DNA from: Ficedula albicollis
Taxonomy: Eukaryota; Chordata; Aves; Passeriformes; Muscicapidae
Length of the DNA: 64,000 bases
NCBI RefSeq assembly: GCF_000247815.1
Contig: NC_021678.1
Span: forward strand, 6,987,190-7,051,189
Direction of reading: 5' to 3'
The position numbers and the translations under genes are program-made. Below the pieces are notes generated by a model. It searched no databases and was not told the origin of the DNA. It was given only the letters and a program-made list of their open reading frames with translations. Positions within the stretch are counted from its first letter, which is position 1. Each line of letters starts with the position of its first letter. Shown here piece after piece: positions 23,411 through 37,900 of this stretch.

Positions 23411-26152
23411 TCAAGTCCAGCTTCTGGCTCTGCACAGGACTATCCCCACTTTTAAAGCCGCTTTGCACTTCTCTTCCCCAAAGTGTTTGCTCCTGCTCAC
23501 TGTGTTTGCTTATCAGTGGATCTTGGGGAAAAGAAAAATAATGGAAAAACCACAATGGGCAAATAAAACTTGCCATTTCCAGACACCAGCCAGGACATGG
23601 CAGTGATGCTCCTCTCCTGTCCCTGCTCAGGGACATACAGGGAAACTATAACTCTGAGGAGTCAGGAGACATCTTCTTGCCATGTGCATCCTGTCTGAGT
23701 GTCCCCTCCCCATGCTGCCATAGTACTGGGTCTGCAGGATCACTGAGCAGCAAGAGGCTGCTAGAGCGAATGGACTCCACACATTTCCATTGTTCAGAGA
23801 CAGTTTATCAATTGTTTGAGGACCTGTCCAGGTCAAGTTTGGTTCTATTTTCAGAGCTGTGTAATGACTGTTGATGACATCTGCCCATGACTGGCAGCAC
23901 ACATTGATGAGTACTGTAAATGACCAGTTTCCATATGTACAGCCACGTGTCTCCGTTCTGCTCCAGGCTGCTGATAAAGATCCATTGGTGGTAGCTGCTG
24001 TTTAATATGGTAAATGGTTTTGGAGATTACAGTCTTCTCTTGTGTAATCTTCTTACATAAGGACTGAGAAAGAAAACATGTGAAGTGCAGAATTTGAACA
24101 TCAAAACAGTGGATCTGGAGCTCAACATCTCGAAAATCTGACTATTCCAAGCTAATAAAAAGCCAACAGAAATAAAGTTCCCCCTCATATATACAAGAAA
24201 TTTAAATAAGAGCTGCACCTCACCATAGAATGTTGTGTGCTAATCTACTACATGGTACTTAGCTAATCAGATGTTCAGTCAATAATATGTGAGGTAGCTA
24301 AGCAAGTCAATTTTAATCTAAGTAATAACTGAACAAAACTGTACAAAAAGTTTCAAAAACTGGAGCTAAGAGACTCTGAATGGGTTGTTCCTAGGATAGG
24401 CTTAGGTCAGAGAAAAACCTAACCAGCTACCTCATGGTGAAACACGCATTTTGAGACTTTTTGCATGCTGATTTATGATTTCAAGCCATGATATTCCATT
24501 TGGTCTCCTCATGTGCTACATCAGCAGCTCCTGCTGTCTGTTGCTTGTAGCTCCTTTTGCTCATTCCTGATAACTTATGCTTGTGGTAAAGACAGAGGGA
24601 CTGACTTAAAATGTTTAAAATCTTGGTGGTAGAGAGTGAGGAATGTTAAAAACAAAACTAGATAAAGAGAACAGAAAAAAGTAAAAGTAGCAGAATGGGT
24701 GGAAAATGCTGAGAGGCTCTTTTGTCCTTTTCATGCCTATCGATTACTGTCTGCTCTGTTCCCTTCTTTATCTTTCTTTGCTGTATCGTGTGTCATACTG
24801 CAAGCTTTGAGAACACTGTGCTCAGATACAATGGCAAAGAGCCAACACATGCAAGACCTGAAAATACCAAAGAGATGAACAATGTTCACGGGTGGAGGTT
24901 GTTTGCAGTAATGTGAGAAATTTCATGCCTATGGGAGAAGGTCATGATCAGTAGAAGGTCTGCCCTGTCTTTACTTCTGAGCATAAGGTATAGAGGACTC
25001 ACCGATTAACAGAACTCAATAAGAGATGGAAGATTTTAATTACTCTTAGTTGAGAGTTGTACCAGTTCTTAAGAGAGCTCAGAAAATACTGGAGAAACCC
25101 TCCACCTGCATTTGCTCAAACTTTTAAATGAATTCAGTTTAGCTCTGTTTGTCCTTCATATACATTCTAATGAACAAATATGCAGGTGATGAGACTCATA
25201 GACAGTGCAATCATTATGCAGATTATTCAGTGAAGGATTTGGAATAATGCACTGGTAAAGGCTGGATTCCTAAAAGAGGCAACTAATGAAATTTCAACTC
25301 TGCCCTGTTGATGCACCAGATATAAAGAAAAGACCTTATTCAGAGGGGTTTTTTTGTCCTATTGTAAAAGCTGTAACACTAAAATTATTTAATATTAAAA
25401 TGTTTTTCCTGCTGGACCTGATGAGCTTCTCAAATGGAAAATACAGCCTAAACATGCATATTTTATCAAAAACTTTCTTTTTTTCTTTCCTGTTTGTGTT
25501 TTTCCCTTAAAATGCAAAATCTTACTTGATGTACATTTCCTTGGAAATAAGATCAAGACTGAACTCAGGGAAAAAATTGCTAAAGCTCCTAACATTGGCT
25601 TTACAATGACAAAACACAGGCATAACAAGTCCAAACACCATAGATGCAGCCATCTTCTCTTACGCCCTGCAGGATGGCTCTGGTAGAGAGAATGTCAAAA
25701 AATAGAGTAAGGAGGAAAAAAACCAGAGTAGGGGAAAATCTATTGCATGATCTTGTTTCATGGTGGAAATGGAGTAATGAGCTATTGATAGTCTCTAGAT
25801 CCAGTCAGTTAAGAAAATGTGAGTTTCCTGTGTTTATTACTGAATGAGAGCAGCCCTGTGATCACAGTGGCTGATGGCATGAGCCCCACTGAGCTCTGTG
25901 CTGCACACACCCAGCACTGCGAGTCTTCTGCTTTGCAGGGCTGTGCCCACCAAGTGAATCTGTTTGTGTCTCTCACAGGTGCTACACTGGCATCCAAGTT
26001 CATCATTCTTTGGACAGACTCCTCATCACTGAGAGATGCAGCTCAAATACACTCAGTGGATAAGCAGAGAAGGATTTTCACAGGAAAACATTCTAAAAAT
26101 AGATCTGGAATTTGAAGGCACTGTACTTCAACAATATAATAATGATGACGAT

Positions 26153-26158
26153 AACAGC

Positions 26159-26222
<64 letters not shown>

Positions 26223-26230
26223 TCAACAAC
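26153..26230 (+). repeat. (CAA)n microsatellite
   Basis: About 65 bases of uninterrupted CAA units (26158-26222) are flanked by imperfect units. It produces the poly-Asn frame at 26036-26281, which is not a gene. A tract this long is likely to vary in length between individuals. Confidence 0.97.
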
Positions 26231-28952
26231 TATTACTCCTTTATACTTGTTATGGCACCATCTCAAGAAATGAGAAAATAATGTGACCTGAAACTATAAA
26301 CATACAATTTAGCAATTATCTGGAGGAATGCTTTTAGAGCAGCAAACCCAGAATAAATTCAACGAATGAAGTTATGAGAGAGTCTGAGCAGTAGAAGCTC
26401 TTCTGCTTTAAGAGATGTACATGTTGATGTCTAATTCTAGATATTGTTTCTAAGCCAACAAATATGTCCCTAAAATAACATGACACCAAAACACAGATAG
26501 GTCAGAAGGGTGTGTTGGCAAACACCATCACCACACAGAGATCCTCCAGGCTCCACTTAAGAGTAAGTAGTTCCACGCAGCCATGAGTACCCAACGGGAA
26601 CTAATGAAATGATTAATTGTGGCCTACTCAGGTTTCATCTCTCCAGTAAATGTCCTACTGAGAGTAATAAAATACTGCATAACAGTGGATTACAACATCA
26701 GGAGTTCTGAAAACATTCAGAGAGCGACTCTCCAGAAGAACCCCTCTTGACTCTATACCCAAATTCCAGACAAGAATGGTACTGGTGGCATTTTGGAAAG
26801 ATGCTGGTACATGATTTAGACATATTTTTGTGTTATGTGTTTCTATTTCAAAATATTTGAAATGACCATTAAGTTCTGAAATGACATACATAAAAAGCTG
26901 AAGTCTTTTTCCTCACATTTCCATTATTAGTAAACCACAGTATGATCTTTACACGCTTTCTATTAATCACAGGTGTAAGGAACATAAAATCCCTTAGGAA
27001 CAGGAAAAATTATTATGCAATTACAGAAATGGTATGCACCAAATTAGTTGATTTATTTGGTTTTTAAATGTGAGAAATACAACTCCATTAGAAAATTGTA
27101 CCAACATCCTTAGAAGTAAAACCACAAATTTAAGCTTCAAATACACCCTTGCAGCATATTTTGGCGGCAAGCAGGCAGAGACTATCTTAGATCTGAAATA
27201 AATACTTATGAAGATGAAAACTTATTAGAAATGATCATCACCTCCAGTTCTGTGCACTCAGGAGAGAAATGCAGCTCCCGTGCTTTCTCTTGTTAGTGAA
27301 CAGATCACCATGGGCTGGAGCAGCACAGTCCATGAACAGAAGGGCAAAATGTTGTGTGCAGTTTAGGTACAAATGCTGATTATGGAAGTCATCTTATCTT
27401 GTTGCAAAGAGCCCCATGCTTGGAGGAGCCTTCTGTAATTGTATGTCTCTGTAGTGACCTAAATAATGTGTCCTCCAGCAGGCACTGCAGAAACCCATCC
27501 CCTTAGGCAGGATGGGATGTATGACCTGGGCAACTGCAGGGAGAACTGTCCACTGCAACTGGAAAAATAGTAGTCTGCTGTGTACAAGTGCTCATTTTAA
27601 TTAAGGTTTAATCTCCTCAATCTCTACACTAATCCTTGGTTCTCTGTAATAATATTCACACAGAAGACTCCAGGGTATTTTCTGGCATCAAACAAGTCTT
27701 AGTTGCTGGGTTTGTTCTGGTTTTACAGACTTCTGCATATCCATCTTCTTTTATGTTCTGAGAAATATTCGAGGCAGAAAAAAAATTACTGTTTGAGCAT
27801 TAATTGGATGATAATGGCAATTTATGGATTCGAAGGGGAGAAAAGGTGCCACTAGAGTGTGTAAAGTGGGCAGCTGGCACAGTAGCTTTTGCCAACATTT
27901 GTGTCAACGTGGGAGTACAGCAATATGGTAGCTGTTAACGTTGCACTCAATAAATATCTCCCCATATGTGAAGATGTGACTAGCCTTTTGGAGGAAGAAG
28001 CTAAGTATTCTCTGTATCTGTGGCAGGATTTTAAATGTAATCCAAACAAATCTCAGCAGGTTGTCATGTGCACTTAAATATTGTACACATAAAATTGCTT
28101 TTTTGAAATTTAGCATAATAGGGAAGCAGTGAAATAATAATAAAATAATTCACACATTGAATTATCTGGAGAAAAACAGTGTAATGCTCAACATGGCACA
28201 CTTTTTCTCAGTTGATTCAAGCCTTAAGGAAAAATACACAGGCCTGCTGTTGTCCAATGCATGTGACAATTTTTGTTACGATGTGACTTGGATTCTGTAT
28301 TATGTATTTGTGCATCCATAAAGGCATTTAAGTTATTTCCAACATTTTTTTGTTGCTGTTAGAAGGAAGAATGTTAAAATTATTATTTTAGGACCAAGTA
28401 AAATGTTTCTATTACACATGAATTTGTAACTATTGGAGTTAAACGGCAAAAGTGATACTGTTGATAAAAATGGGACTAGACATTTTTGGGGTATTTTTCT
28501 ACAGCTATTTCTTGACATGAGGTTTCCTCCTGTGGATTTTCTACAACCCTTACACAACTATTCACTACATTCTTTTAACAGGGAAAAAAATTTTGGTGTT
28601 AGGGCTCTGTCCTCTAGTCATATCCTGTTTTCATTTTGCCATGACATTTCTTTCTGTGAGGAGTGCATCCACCCTTTCTCCACCTCTTCAAAAGCCGCCT
28701 TTCTCTGCCTCTGTCCTCTGCTTCTACTACTGTTCTGAGTGTCATCCCTACATAACTACTAATTCTGAATAAATCCCACAGCCCCATTCCCGTAGAAGAA
28801 AGCTCTCTACAGTAAAAATTTATCATGACATCAACAACCAAAACATCGTCATTCTGAAGAGTCAAACTCACTGAGATTTTCAAGAATTTTGTCTGTGAAA
28901 TCTCAAAAACTTGATTTATAGATGCAAGTAAAACAGACAGAACTGAAGCAAA

Positions 28953-28993
28953 CTCAAAATATATACTCAAAATATATACTCAAAATATATACT
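28953..28993 (+). repeat. 13-bp unit repeated three times
   Basis: CTCAAAATATATA occurs three times in a row without change. Confidence 0.95.
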
Positions 28994-30740
28994 ATGTAAC
29001 AAACTGTCCAACCAAACCACTTGTAATATCAACTGGCTATACAGGTAGAGAAAATTTTCCATTCAGTTTTAATGATGCCTATTCACTCTCCAACCAGCCA
29101 ACAAAATGAGGATTCAACCCACAGAACATCACCCATACATTTATTTTTACATTGGCATAAATATAGACTATCTTTTATGAAGGAATTTGGGAATGTAAGG
29201 TGGTGTAGGAAAAAAGACAGTATTAAATGACAGTGCTATTTCAAACTAAAATGACAAAATGCCTTACACTAAAGCGTTTTGGGTACTATGATGGACACAA
29301 ATGCTCTCGTATGGATAGGAAATTAAGTTTTATAGTTTCACATGCAAATATAAGAAGGGTCGTTTACACTTTCTTACTGAAAAGTTAATGACATTTCTTA
29401 GTAAAACACTTTCAACAAGCCTCATTAATGCAGCTATTTACATTCACAGTTACTGGCATAAGCACACAAAAAGGGAAGATACTTTCTCCGCCCTATGTCT
29501 CAAGCCTAAAAGCTTGAAAATTATAGGTGTAGAAAAATATCAAACAGCAACACTGCTTCACAGCAAAACCCAAGCATAAAATAGCACCTTCTGAATGGAA
29601 ATGGAGATCCTGAAATGTTGCTCTGGAAAGTGAGACATCAGCAGGCTGCTTTTAGCAGCAGGTGGCCAAGAAAGACTAAGGCAGAGGTGTAATTTTTTTC
29701 CTGCCAGCGTGGGGTCGTCCCATCAAAGAGGATTGAAGAGCTCATGGGGATGGGTGTGGATCTTCCCCATGAAAGACACAGGAGTGGGGAACTTGAGCAC
29801 TCTGCAAAGTCACCACTTCCAGTTGAAGAGCAAGGCTGTATTGTGCTGCTGCCTCATTTGTATCTACCAAAGAGGTGAAAGAGCAGTCTCATGCTGCCAT
29901 CACTAGACCGCTGCGACAGCAATGAAATTGAGGGATGAATCTCCTGCCTTGCTCTCTCCCATGGTGCTCCCAGTTCCCCAAGGACACGGGAGAGCAGGAA
30001 TGTGTGCATTCACACATTGCTCAGAGCAGGCTGAGATCCATCCCTGTGTCTGCTGCTTCCAGCTTGGGTTGCTCTTTTCGAGCAGATCCTACCTGGTGAG
30101 TTAGGCCTGGCTTGTAGCCAGTCCCTGGGTGGAGATCTGTCCTGTGGATGCTGTTGCATGGTTTGTGTGTTTGATAATGACAAGATAAGGCTGCAGCCAT
30201 GGCTGTGCTGGCCAGCTGTCCTCAGCCTACCTTCCAAAAGCCAAACAAGTCTTGGAAGAAATACCAGTGGGGAAATACTCTATAACTGCATTTTGCATTG
30301 AGAGTATTCAGCTATGACATAGACAGTGGTGTTTTGGAAAAGTTTCTTAATCAAGCAGTAAATAATCTTGTATCCAAATAAAGACAGCTGGAACTTAATA
30401 CCCTACATAACTAACTTTCCAATAAGAATTAAAAATGAAGGGAAAAAAATCAGTAAATTCAAGCATGCTGACCCATACATGAAAACGGAAGGTTATATTT
30501 ATGAAATTTATAAAGCCAAGTACTCTTTGTTTTATAGTCAATCACCACTCCAGTGTGGTTTAGAATGTGAAGGGAACTTGAAACAAAACCACTTCAGCTG
30601 CAAAGTAAAAGCAGCTGCAAAGTAAAAACACCTATTGCTTAAAATAGATGCCAAAATAAATAGTCTGACATTCCACTCTGTAGAATAGAGCATTTTGCAC
30701 ATATATAAATAAATCTATAAATTCCACTCAGAAAACAAGT

Positions 30741-30767
30741 AACAAACAAATAAACAAACAAACAAGT
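30741..30767 (+). repeat. A/C-rich simple repeat
   Basis: Imperfect AAAC/AAAT units such as AACAAACAAATAAACAAAC. Confidence 0.85.
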
Positions 30768-33700
30768 AAACCTTTATCCTTCAGCATCTGTGATCCAAAG
30801 ACATTCAAGTCCAAGAAAACAAACCATATTTGATCTTTGTTAAATACACATACTAAAGAGCAGGTCTAACCAACCCTTCAGAAGAGGGCATCATCTCTTA
30901 TATGTCATTTCCAAATCACATATATGTACTCTCCTCCTCCAAAAATAATTTTTCATAAGTATTCATTTCATGGCAACAGCCATATTCTTTTGAACAGATG
31001 GGAAACCTGATGGACTGGGATGCAGTGAATCCCTTATTTGATGATTTCAGGAAGAGATATTTTTGATTTTGAAAATTGGTTTTAGAAAGTTTTCTGACTT
31101 CATGGCTTAGGAGAAGATCAGCAATGCAGAAAATACAATTAATTGTATGTTGATAAATTCTGGAGATGTCTGGGAATCAGACAAAAAACAATAAGCAAAG
31201 TACATATCTGAAGAAAAGTACATACTGTAGTCATCCTCATAACATGGGTATTCCCACTCAACTCCCTCGGTCATTGCATACTCAGGATTTCATCAAGCCA
31301 GTAATTGTACAGTAAATTCTCCTTCTGCTCCCCATAGCATTACCACTCCCTAGTTTCCGCATATCTGAGCATCCCATTTATTTTCTTATTTTCCCTTCAA
31401 GGAGTGGGTCAGGCTCTTCCAAGCCCCTCCATCCCAGTTTCTCTGCTCTCGTTAGCCCCTTCCTCTCTTAGTTGCTCATGTCTCTCCTAGTTCCCTCTCC
31501 TCCCTCTTTGCAGTCTCAGCCCCAGGAATGCTGTACCTCGTGCACCGTCTGGGATCCCGGCTTGGGGGGCTGCCTTGGCTTACGCTGGAGATGGCAACTG
31601 CTCCGTGGGCCCTTCCCGTCACTGAGGGCTCCACACTGCCCTGCTGGTGCTCCTCCCCCAGCTCCTGCCAGTCCTCTCATTCTGACACAGAGAAGAGAGG
31701 TTTTGTTGAAAGTTGTACTGGGGCCTCATGAGGGAATGGTCCTGCCCACTCTGGCCACTTGCCAGACTCCAAAGACACCTGAAGGGAAGGGTCAGGAAGG
31801 GTCCTGGGATATTACTGTTCCCATCCCAAGGTCAGATGGGTAAGAGCTTTGAGTTCTGAAGACAGTGTGCCTACCAAAATCCCTTTGCAGCCAGCACTCC
31901 TGGTAACCTCCCAGTACCAGAACTGGGGAGGCTGAGCAGGGGAGAGGAGGAGGTGGCTGCGCAGCCAGGCTTCCCCTGCTGCCTCTGTCATCACATTTGC
32001 ATTGCAGGGAGATGATCTGGCTGCCTTTGTGTGGCCCTTTGGCAGGAGCCCAGCAGCATTTCTGTGCCACTGCTCACATTGTACTGCAGGAGTATAAACA
32101 CAGGCTTGTACACAGTACTCTCAACAGCTCTGGAGGAAATCCATGATTGCCCAGTGTCAATTAGGCCAGAGAAGCTGGGCTTTCTGTAACCAGCTACTGT
32201 CCTTATCCTAATACCCTGTCTCTTGTAGGAATGTGGAAATTCACTGGTATCAGAGAAATAGGGCAGTACGGCTTTAATGTGATAAATATTCTCATTCAGA
32301 GCTTGATGCTACAAAAATGTCTAATGCTCCACTGTTTCTAAAGACTCAGACTGGCCAGTGTTTAACATTTCTCAAGACCATGCCAAGGTGCCACAGAGAT
32401 AAATAAATGAGGCAGAAAATATATAATGTTTGAGAAGAAAAAAGAGAGTTGGTAGTGTGAGGAGAAAAATTATTTTGAAACCAGAAAATACCATCTCAAC
32501 CAATCCTTTCCCTACACTATAAATATTTAAAAGCATAAACTATGTTATTAATACTCTACTCCTTCCTGTCCAATATCTCTTTGACAGAGAGAATAATCCT
32601 GGAAAACATAAAGACAAGGTCTTTCATCTACCAAGAAGTCTTAGTACACTACTGGCTAGGCACTGTATGTAAGTTACTTAGATGAACTACTGGACCATTA
32701 TGCTGACTTTGCCTGGATTTGCATGAACACACAAATTTCCAAGCCTGAGAACACAAGAAACTGATCACGAAAAAAACAGCAAGGTTAGTCCTCTCCAAGC
32801 TTTAAGATCTCTAGACTGGAAAAATTCCACTGTGCTTCCTGATTTTAGTGCACAAACTTGAAACCCTCTGGCCTTCCTTGATGATCTTTCTGCCTCCTAC
32901 AGTCCTAACTGGACAGACACTGGTCCAGTCTGTGACAAACATGGGGTGTCCACCTCCCCCTGGGCCCCACCAAGTATAGAGCAGGAGCTCATGTTGCTCC
33001 TACAGTGAACTCTGGGGAAATTCCAACAGCTTTAACAGAAGCTAGTGTACATCTTACAGCCCCAGATGAAGTGGTATTTTTTTCATTTCTCTGTTATCAC
33101 CTGGGCAGAGCTGCTTTGCCGACAAGGAATCCCTTGCCTGTCTGTAGCACGTGGTAAAGTGGAAAAGGAACATCTAGGAAAGTGTGGTTGTGCAAGCAGG
33201 ACCTCCCTCTGCTCCCGTTTGCCTGTCCCACACCGGAGCAGACAGAGGGGTGAGGCACTCACTGTAACATTCAGCTGCTGCTTTTCTTTTCTGCATCACA
33301 ACATGGCATTTCATGAATAACCCCTTTTTCACAAAGACAAAAGCAGGATTTTGCTGCTGACTTCCCTAATGCTGCAGAGACCAACTGATTAAACTCTTTG
33401 TAAATGCATGTAAATTATCTTTACTGCACTGACTTCAATGAAGCTAGACAAACTTATACCCACTAGGGAACTAATCCTCACATATTACTGAAGTAATATA
33501 CTATTGGACAAAGAAATATAGTTACCAATTTAAATATGAATATGAAAAAAAGAGAATCTTTCTCTTTCCTAGAAACTGTTACCCCATCAGATTTCCATAG
33601 GACTATAAAAGTCTTCAGGCTACAGACTTTATTCTCTCTACCTTTCACCTGAAATTAACATTGTTTTAAACAAATGCAATCTTTAGAAATTTTCCTATCC

Positions 33701-34906
33701 CAATTCAGTTACTATTTCCTGCTCTGAATTTGATTTTTAATAAGAAATTAAATATGTACCCTGATCAAAAAATAATTTCCTTTTGAATTACCCAAATGTT
33801 AAAACTCTATGGCAAAGAGATGGCGCTCTGAAGAACAGAGCCATCTACAGAAATCTATTTGATAATGGTGTCCTTCTTTCAAATCCAAACATTTTCTTGA
33901 TGTAGAATACAAATTGAGCTCTAGTGTATAAGTCAGCTAGGATTTCAAAGTTGGCCTTTATACTTTGCCATTAATTAATTCTGTCCAAGAAATTCAGACA
34001 AAGATACAAACAAAAAAGTTCTCTAAATACATTACATAAGGCATTCAGAATATTCTAATTCATTCCCCTCCAGGAACACAGCAGAGTCAAAGAATAGTGT
34101 ACACAGCATGTTTGGACTGTAAAAAAAGCACTAGAAACTGTAATAGTTTAAAACCCATTTATTTAAAGCTCTCCATTATAAGAGCTATTGTAGAGTATTT
34201 GCTAATCAATCTACACTTCTGAATTCTAAACAATTGCAGGCTTAATGAAGTGTGCTTTTCTTCCCTTTCGGATGCAGGAACAACATTTCCTATTAAAAGG
34301 GAGGAAATGCAAGCAGAAGGCAGAAGACCTCTTCCAAAAATCACTGCAACTTCTGAGTAATTTAGATATTGGCTAGAAAGTCAGAAATTCTAGTTTGTGA
34401 CCTGAGAAAGAAACATTCTTTCCCAATACGCCCCATGTAGAGCTTTAAGACAGGTAGAACAAGTCTTTTCTGTGATACAATGAGAAAAGCCTCCAAAATC
34501 AAGGAAAACTCATAAAAGTTACTCCAATTTTTTAAAAATCTGATTTACTTGCAACTGTCAAAACATAACTGAAACAGAATCTGAGAGTATGGGTCAGTGG
34601 TCAGTCAGCATAGTGAGATCTTCCAAGCTGAGTAATCAAAAATGGCTTGTGCTTAGGAATAGCTACCACAGCATGAAGTAAAAACAGAGCAGCTATGTCT
34701 GTTTAGCCTGGAAGTACATTCAGAGTTTCCTTTTTCTCAAGATTAACTTATTTCAACTTGTATAGAAACACAAGAGAAACCTATCCCCTCACAACTTTGG
34801 CACTCAACTCAGTAGCATTCATTTACCTGAAAACCAGATTGTTAGACAGGGGAAGAGTCACAAATGCATTGTCAGAAAGTAGAAGAAAAAAAAGTGAAAA
34901 GTAGGC

Positions 34907-37900
34907 TTTGTTGTACTCCCCACTGGCCCACAGTATGCAGATGACACCTTCTTCCTTGTCCCTCCTGTGCAACAATTTCTATAAAAGGCCACAGAGCTTA
35001 GTTGATACTACCACAGTGCTATAAGTACCATTAACTTCTGTTAGATTTCCTTAGGCCATTATCTCCTACTCTTAGCTCATTATTCGCTGGAGCCCAACTC
35101 ACAGAATACTAATGTGGCAGCTCCTTATTCATGCTAGGATCTTGTATGGTCATTGTTTTTGTGTAGCCCACCTCATTATTTTCTTGTAATATTTACTGTG
35201 AAGTGAGACCTAGGAAAGTCCCACACCAAACTGGATACTTTATAGGACTAAATTTCTAGCACTTGATTGTGAGCATGCTGCATGAGAAAGCCAATATTTG
35301 ACATCCTCTTCAGTTTTTATTATGACATAGACCTACAATTATGGACAATCTTACCAGAGTTTTAGGTTACAATAACTTGCAGCATTGCCTGTGAATGAGA
35401 AGATGCAGTTCCTGTAAAGGACAGAGATTAATTCCAGTGCCTATATGGGCACAGAGAAACATATGCATATATATCCATTTTTCTTTGATCATGTTTGATA
35501 ATGAAGACTATATTTCCATCATACAAATTTTGAGGGGTTTGGAGGTTGTGTTTAACATGCATTATAATTGGTGCGAGCTGTTAAAATATTCATCAATGCT
35601 CTTTAGGCACTGAGCCAATGGCACTGAAAGGCAAAAAAGAATGAATTTCACTTACATATTGTAGGAATCAGCTACTGGAAACAGTCTGAATCCAAACCAA
35701 GGGAAGATCAATGATTTACCTCTTTCCTCCCTATAATAAATTCCAAATGTTCAGATTCAGTGTTTTCAGTCTGCCTGGAAATTGAAGGTGTGACTAAAAC
35801 CATACTGAGACATGTCTGAATGTACTGCCTCCCTCACCTAAATATCCCAAACCCAGAGGAAGCTGATACCTGCATTCTCAGAGCTTATGTGTCTTCAGAG
35901 CTTTGTAGTCTCTCATTCAAGAATTTGGATTTTCTCTGAGATATGTGGCTTGGAAATGAATCTGGCACAATATAATCTCTTTTGTTATGTAATTGGAAAA
36001 ATTAATATCTTCTTTTAATATGAACATGGGTTTCAGAGGAAAGAGGAAGTTCCACTTTTCCTAAGGAATCAAAGCCCATGTGATCCCACATCTTTGCAAT
36101 GTATAGACAGATATCCAGGCATGAAAAGCAGGCTTTGCCATTTGTCCATGAAAAGCAGAATCATGTGATGTTATCTGTATTTTTATTGTGACTTCAATTT
36201 ACAGACCACATATTCTGGTATGGTGACAGATGAATAGTTCCATGGAACAGCATGGGATGATGGCCCATTATACGGCTAAGGGTCTGTAAGGAAGGTTTCC
36301 ATGACAGCATTCTGTGTATCATTGGTATTTTGGAAATAACACTCAGCTTTGACTTCTGACTTCTACAGGTTTTATTGTTCCCACGAAACATTATACTCCA
36401 GAAAAAAAAAAAAAGGCCAGGGCTAGCATGAATATTTCACATATAATCAGGAATATCTGGAAGTAATATTCCTGTGATAAACTGCAGAGCTAAGTGATAA
36501 ACCACAGAGCTATTTGTTAATTGCACCTATTAAATATCTTTAATTACCTGTTCTACTCTCTAGCCAGTAACCATTCTGTCTTGGGACTTATTCTGAAGTT
36601 TTATACTGTTGAACAGGTTCAGAGAGCTGGCATTTCCAGCCTGCTGTCTGCATTAAATTATAGGTTTTTTGAAAACAAAAACTGATTCAAAGTCCAAGAG
36701 AAGTTAATTTCAATCCTGGGCAAACAAAAAAAGTGTTTTTCTATACATTAAAACATGATGGTTTTTAAAGCCAGCACCTTGCTCCACAAAACTGAGGATG
36801 AGTTTAGCACTGAATGACAAGGGAGAGCTGGGACAGGAAGGGCCTTAAGAATACTTCACATTCAGATATACTTCACATTCAGTTTTTCCAAGTAAAGTTA
36901 AAATCTGTTTTGCAGCCGTTTATTCCTCCACATTTGGACAGGGATTTTCACGGGAGTTTGTTGTACTCCCCACTGGCCCACAGTATGCAGATGACACCTT
37001 CTTCCTTGTCCCTCCTGTGCAACAATTTCTATAAAAGGCCACAGAGCTTAGTTGATACTACCACAGTGCTATAAGTACCATTAACTTCTGTTAGATTTCC
37101 TTAGGCCATTATCTCCTACTCTTAGCTCATTGTTCGCTGGAGCCCAACTCACAGAATACTAATGTGGCAGCTCCTTATTCATGCTAGGATCTTGTATGGT
37201 CATTGTTTTTGTGTAGCCCACCTCATTATTTTCTTGTAATATTTACTGTGAAGTGAGACCTAGGAAAGTCCCACACCAAACTGGATACTTTATAGGACTA
37301 AATTTCTAGCACTTGATTGTGAGCATGCTGCATGAGAAAGCCAATATTTGACATCCTCTTCAGTTTTTATATTTCTAGCACTTGATTGTGAGCATGCTGC
37401 ATAAGAAAGCCAATATTTGACATACTCTTCAGTTTTTAGTATGACATAGACCTACAATTATGGACAATCTTACCAGAGTTTTAGGTTACAATAACTTGCA
37501 GCATTGCCTGTGAATGAGAAGATGCAGTTCCTGTAAAGGACAGAGATTAATTCCAGTGCCTGTATGGGCACAGAGAAACATATGCATATATATCCATTTT
37601 TCTTTGATCATGTTTGATAATGAAGACTATATTTCCATCATACAAATTTTGAGGGGTTTGGAGGTTGTGTTTAACATGCATTATAATTGGTGCGAGCTGT
37701 TAAAATATTCATCAATGCTCTTTAGGCACTGAGCCAATGGCACTGAAAGGCAAAAAAGAATGAATTTCACTTACATATTGTAGGAATCAGCTACTGGAAA
37801 CAGTCTGAATCCAAACCAAGGGAAGATCAATGATTTACCTCTTTCCTCCCTATAATAAATTCCAAATGTTCAGATTCAGTGTTTTCAGTCTGCCTGGAAA

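Larger units (their letters stand above)
19726..34906. other. Long intergenic stretch, no gene seen
   Basis: Fifteen kilobases of mainly AT-rich DNA without a supportable gene. It includes a 46-bp repeat at 22.33 kb, a 226-bp duplication at 22.97 kb, a (CAA)n microsatellite at 26.15 kb, small A/C- and A/T-rich repeats near 28.95 and 30.74 kb, and a GC-richer patch at 31.47-32.07 kb. Frames in that patch (123 residues plus, 92 residues minus) overlap on opposite strands and match nothing I recognise. Confidence 0.55.

Noticed and set aside
26036..26281. Frame with a poly-Asn stretch
   Set aside because: Translation of the (CAA)n microsatellite.
31472..32070. Frames of 123 and 92 residues in a GC-richer patch
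   Set aside because: Open on both strands with Pro/Ser/Leu-rich translation; no recognisable product.
35395..37732. Duplicated 72-residue frame conserved between the 2-kb copies
   Set aside because: Conservation follows from about 99.5 percent DNA identity of the copies and does not indicate coding selection.
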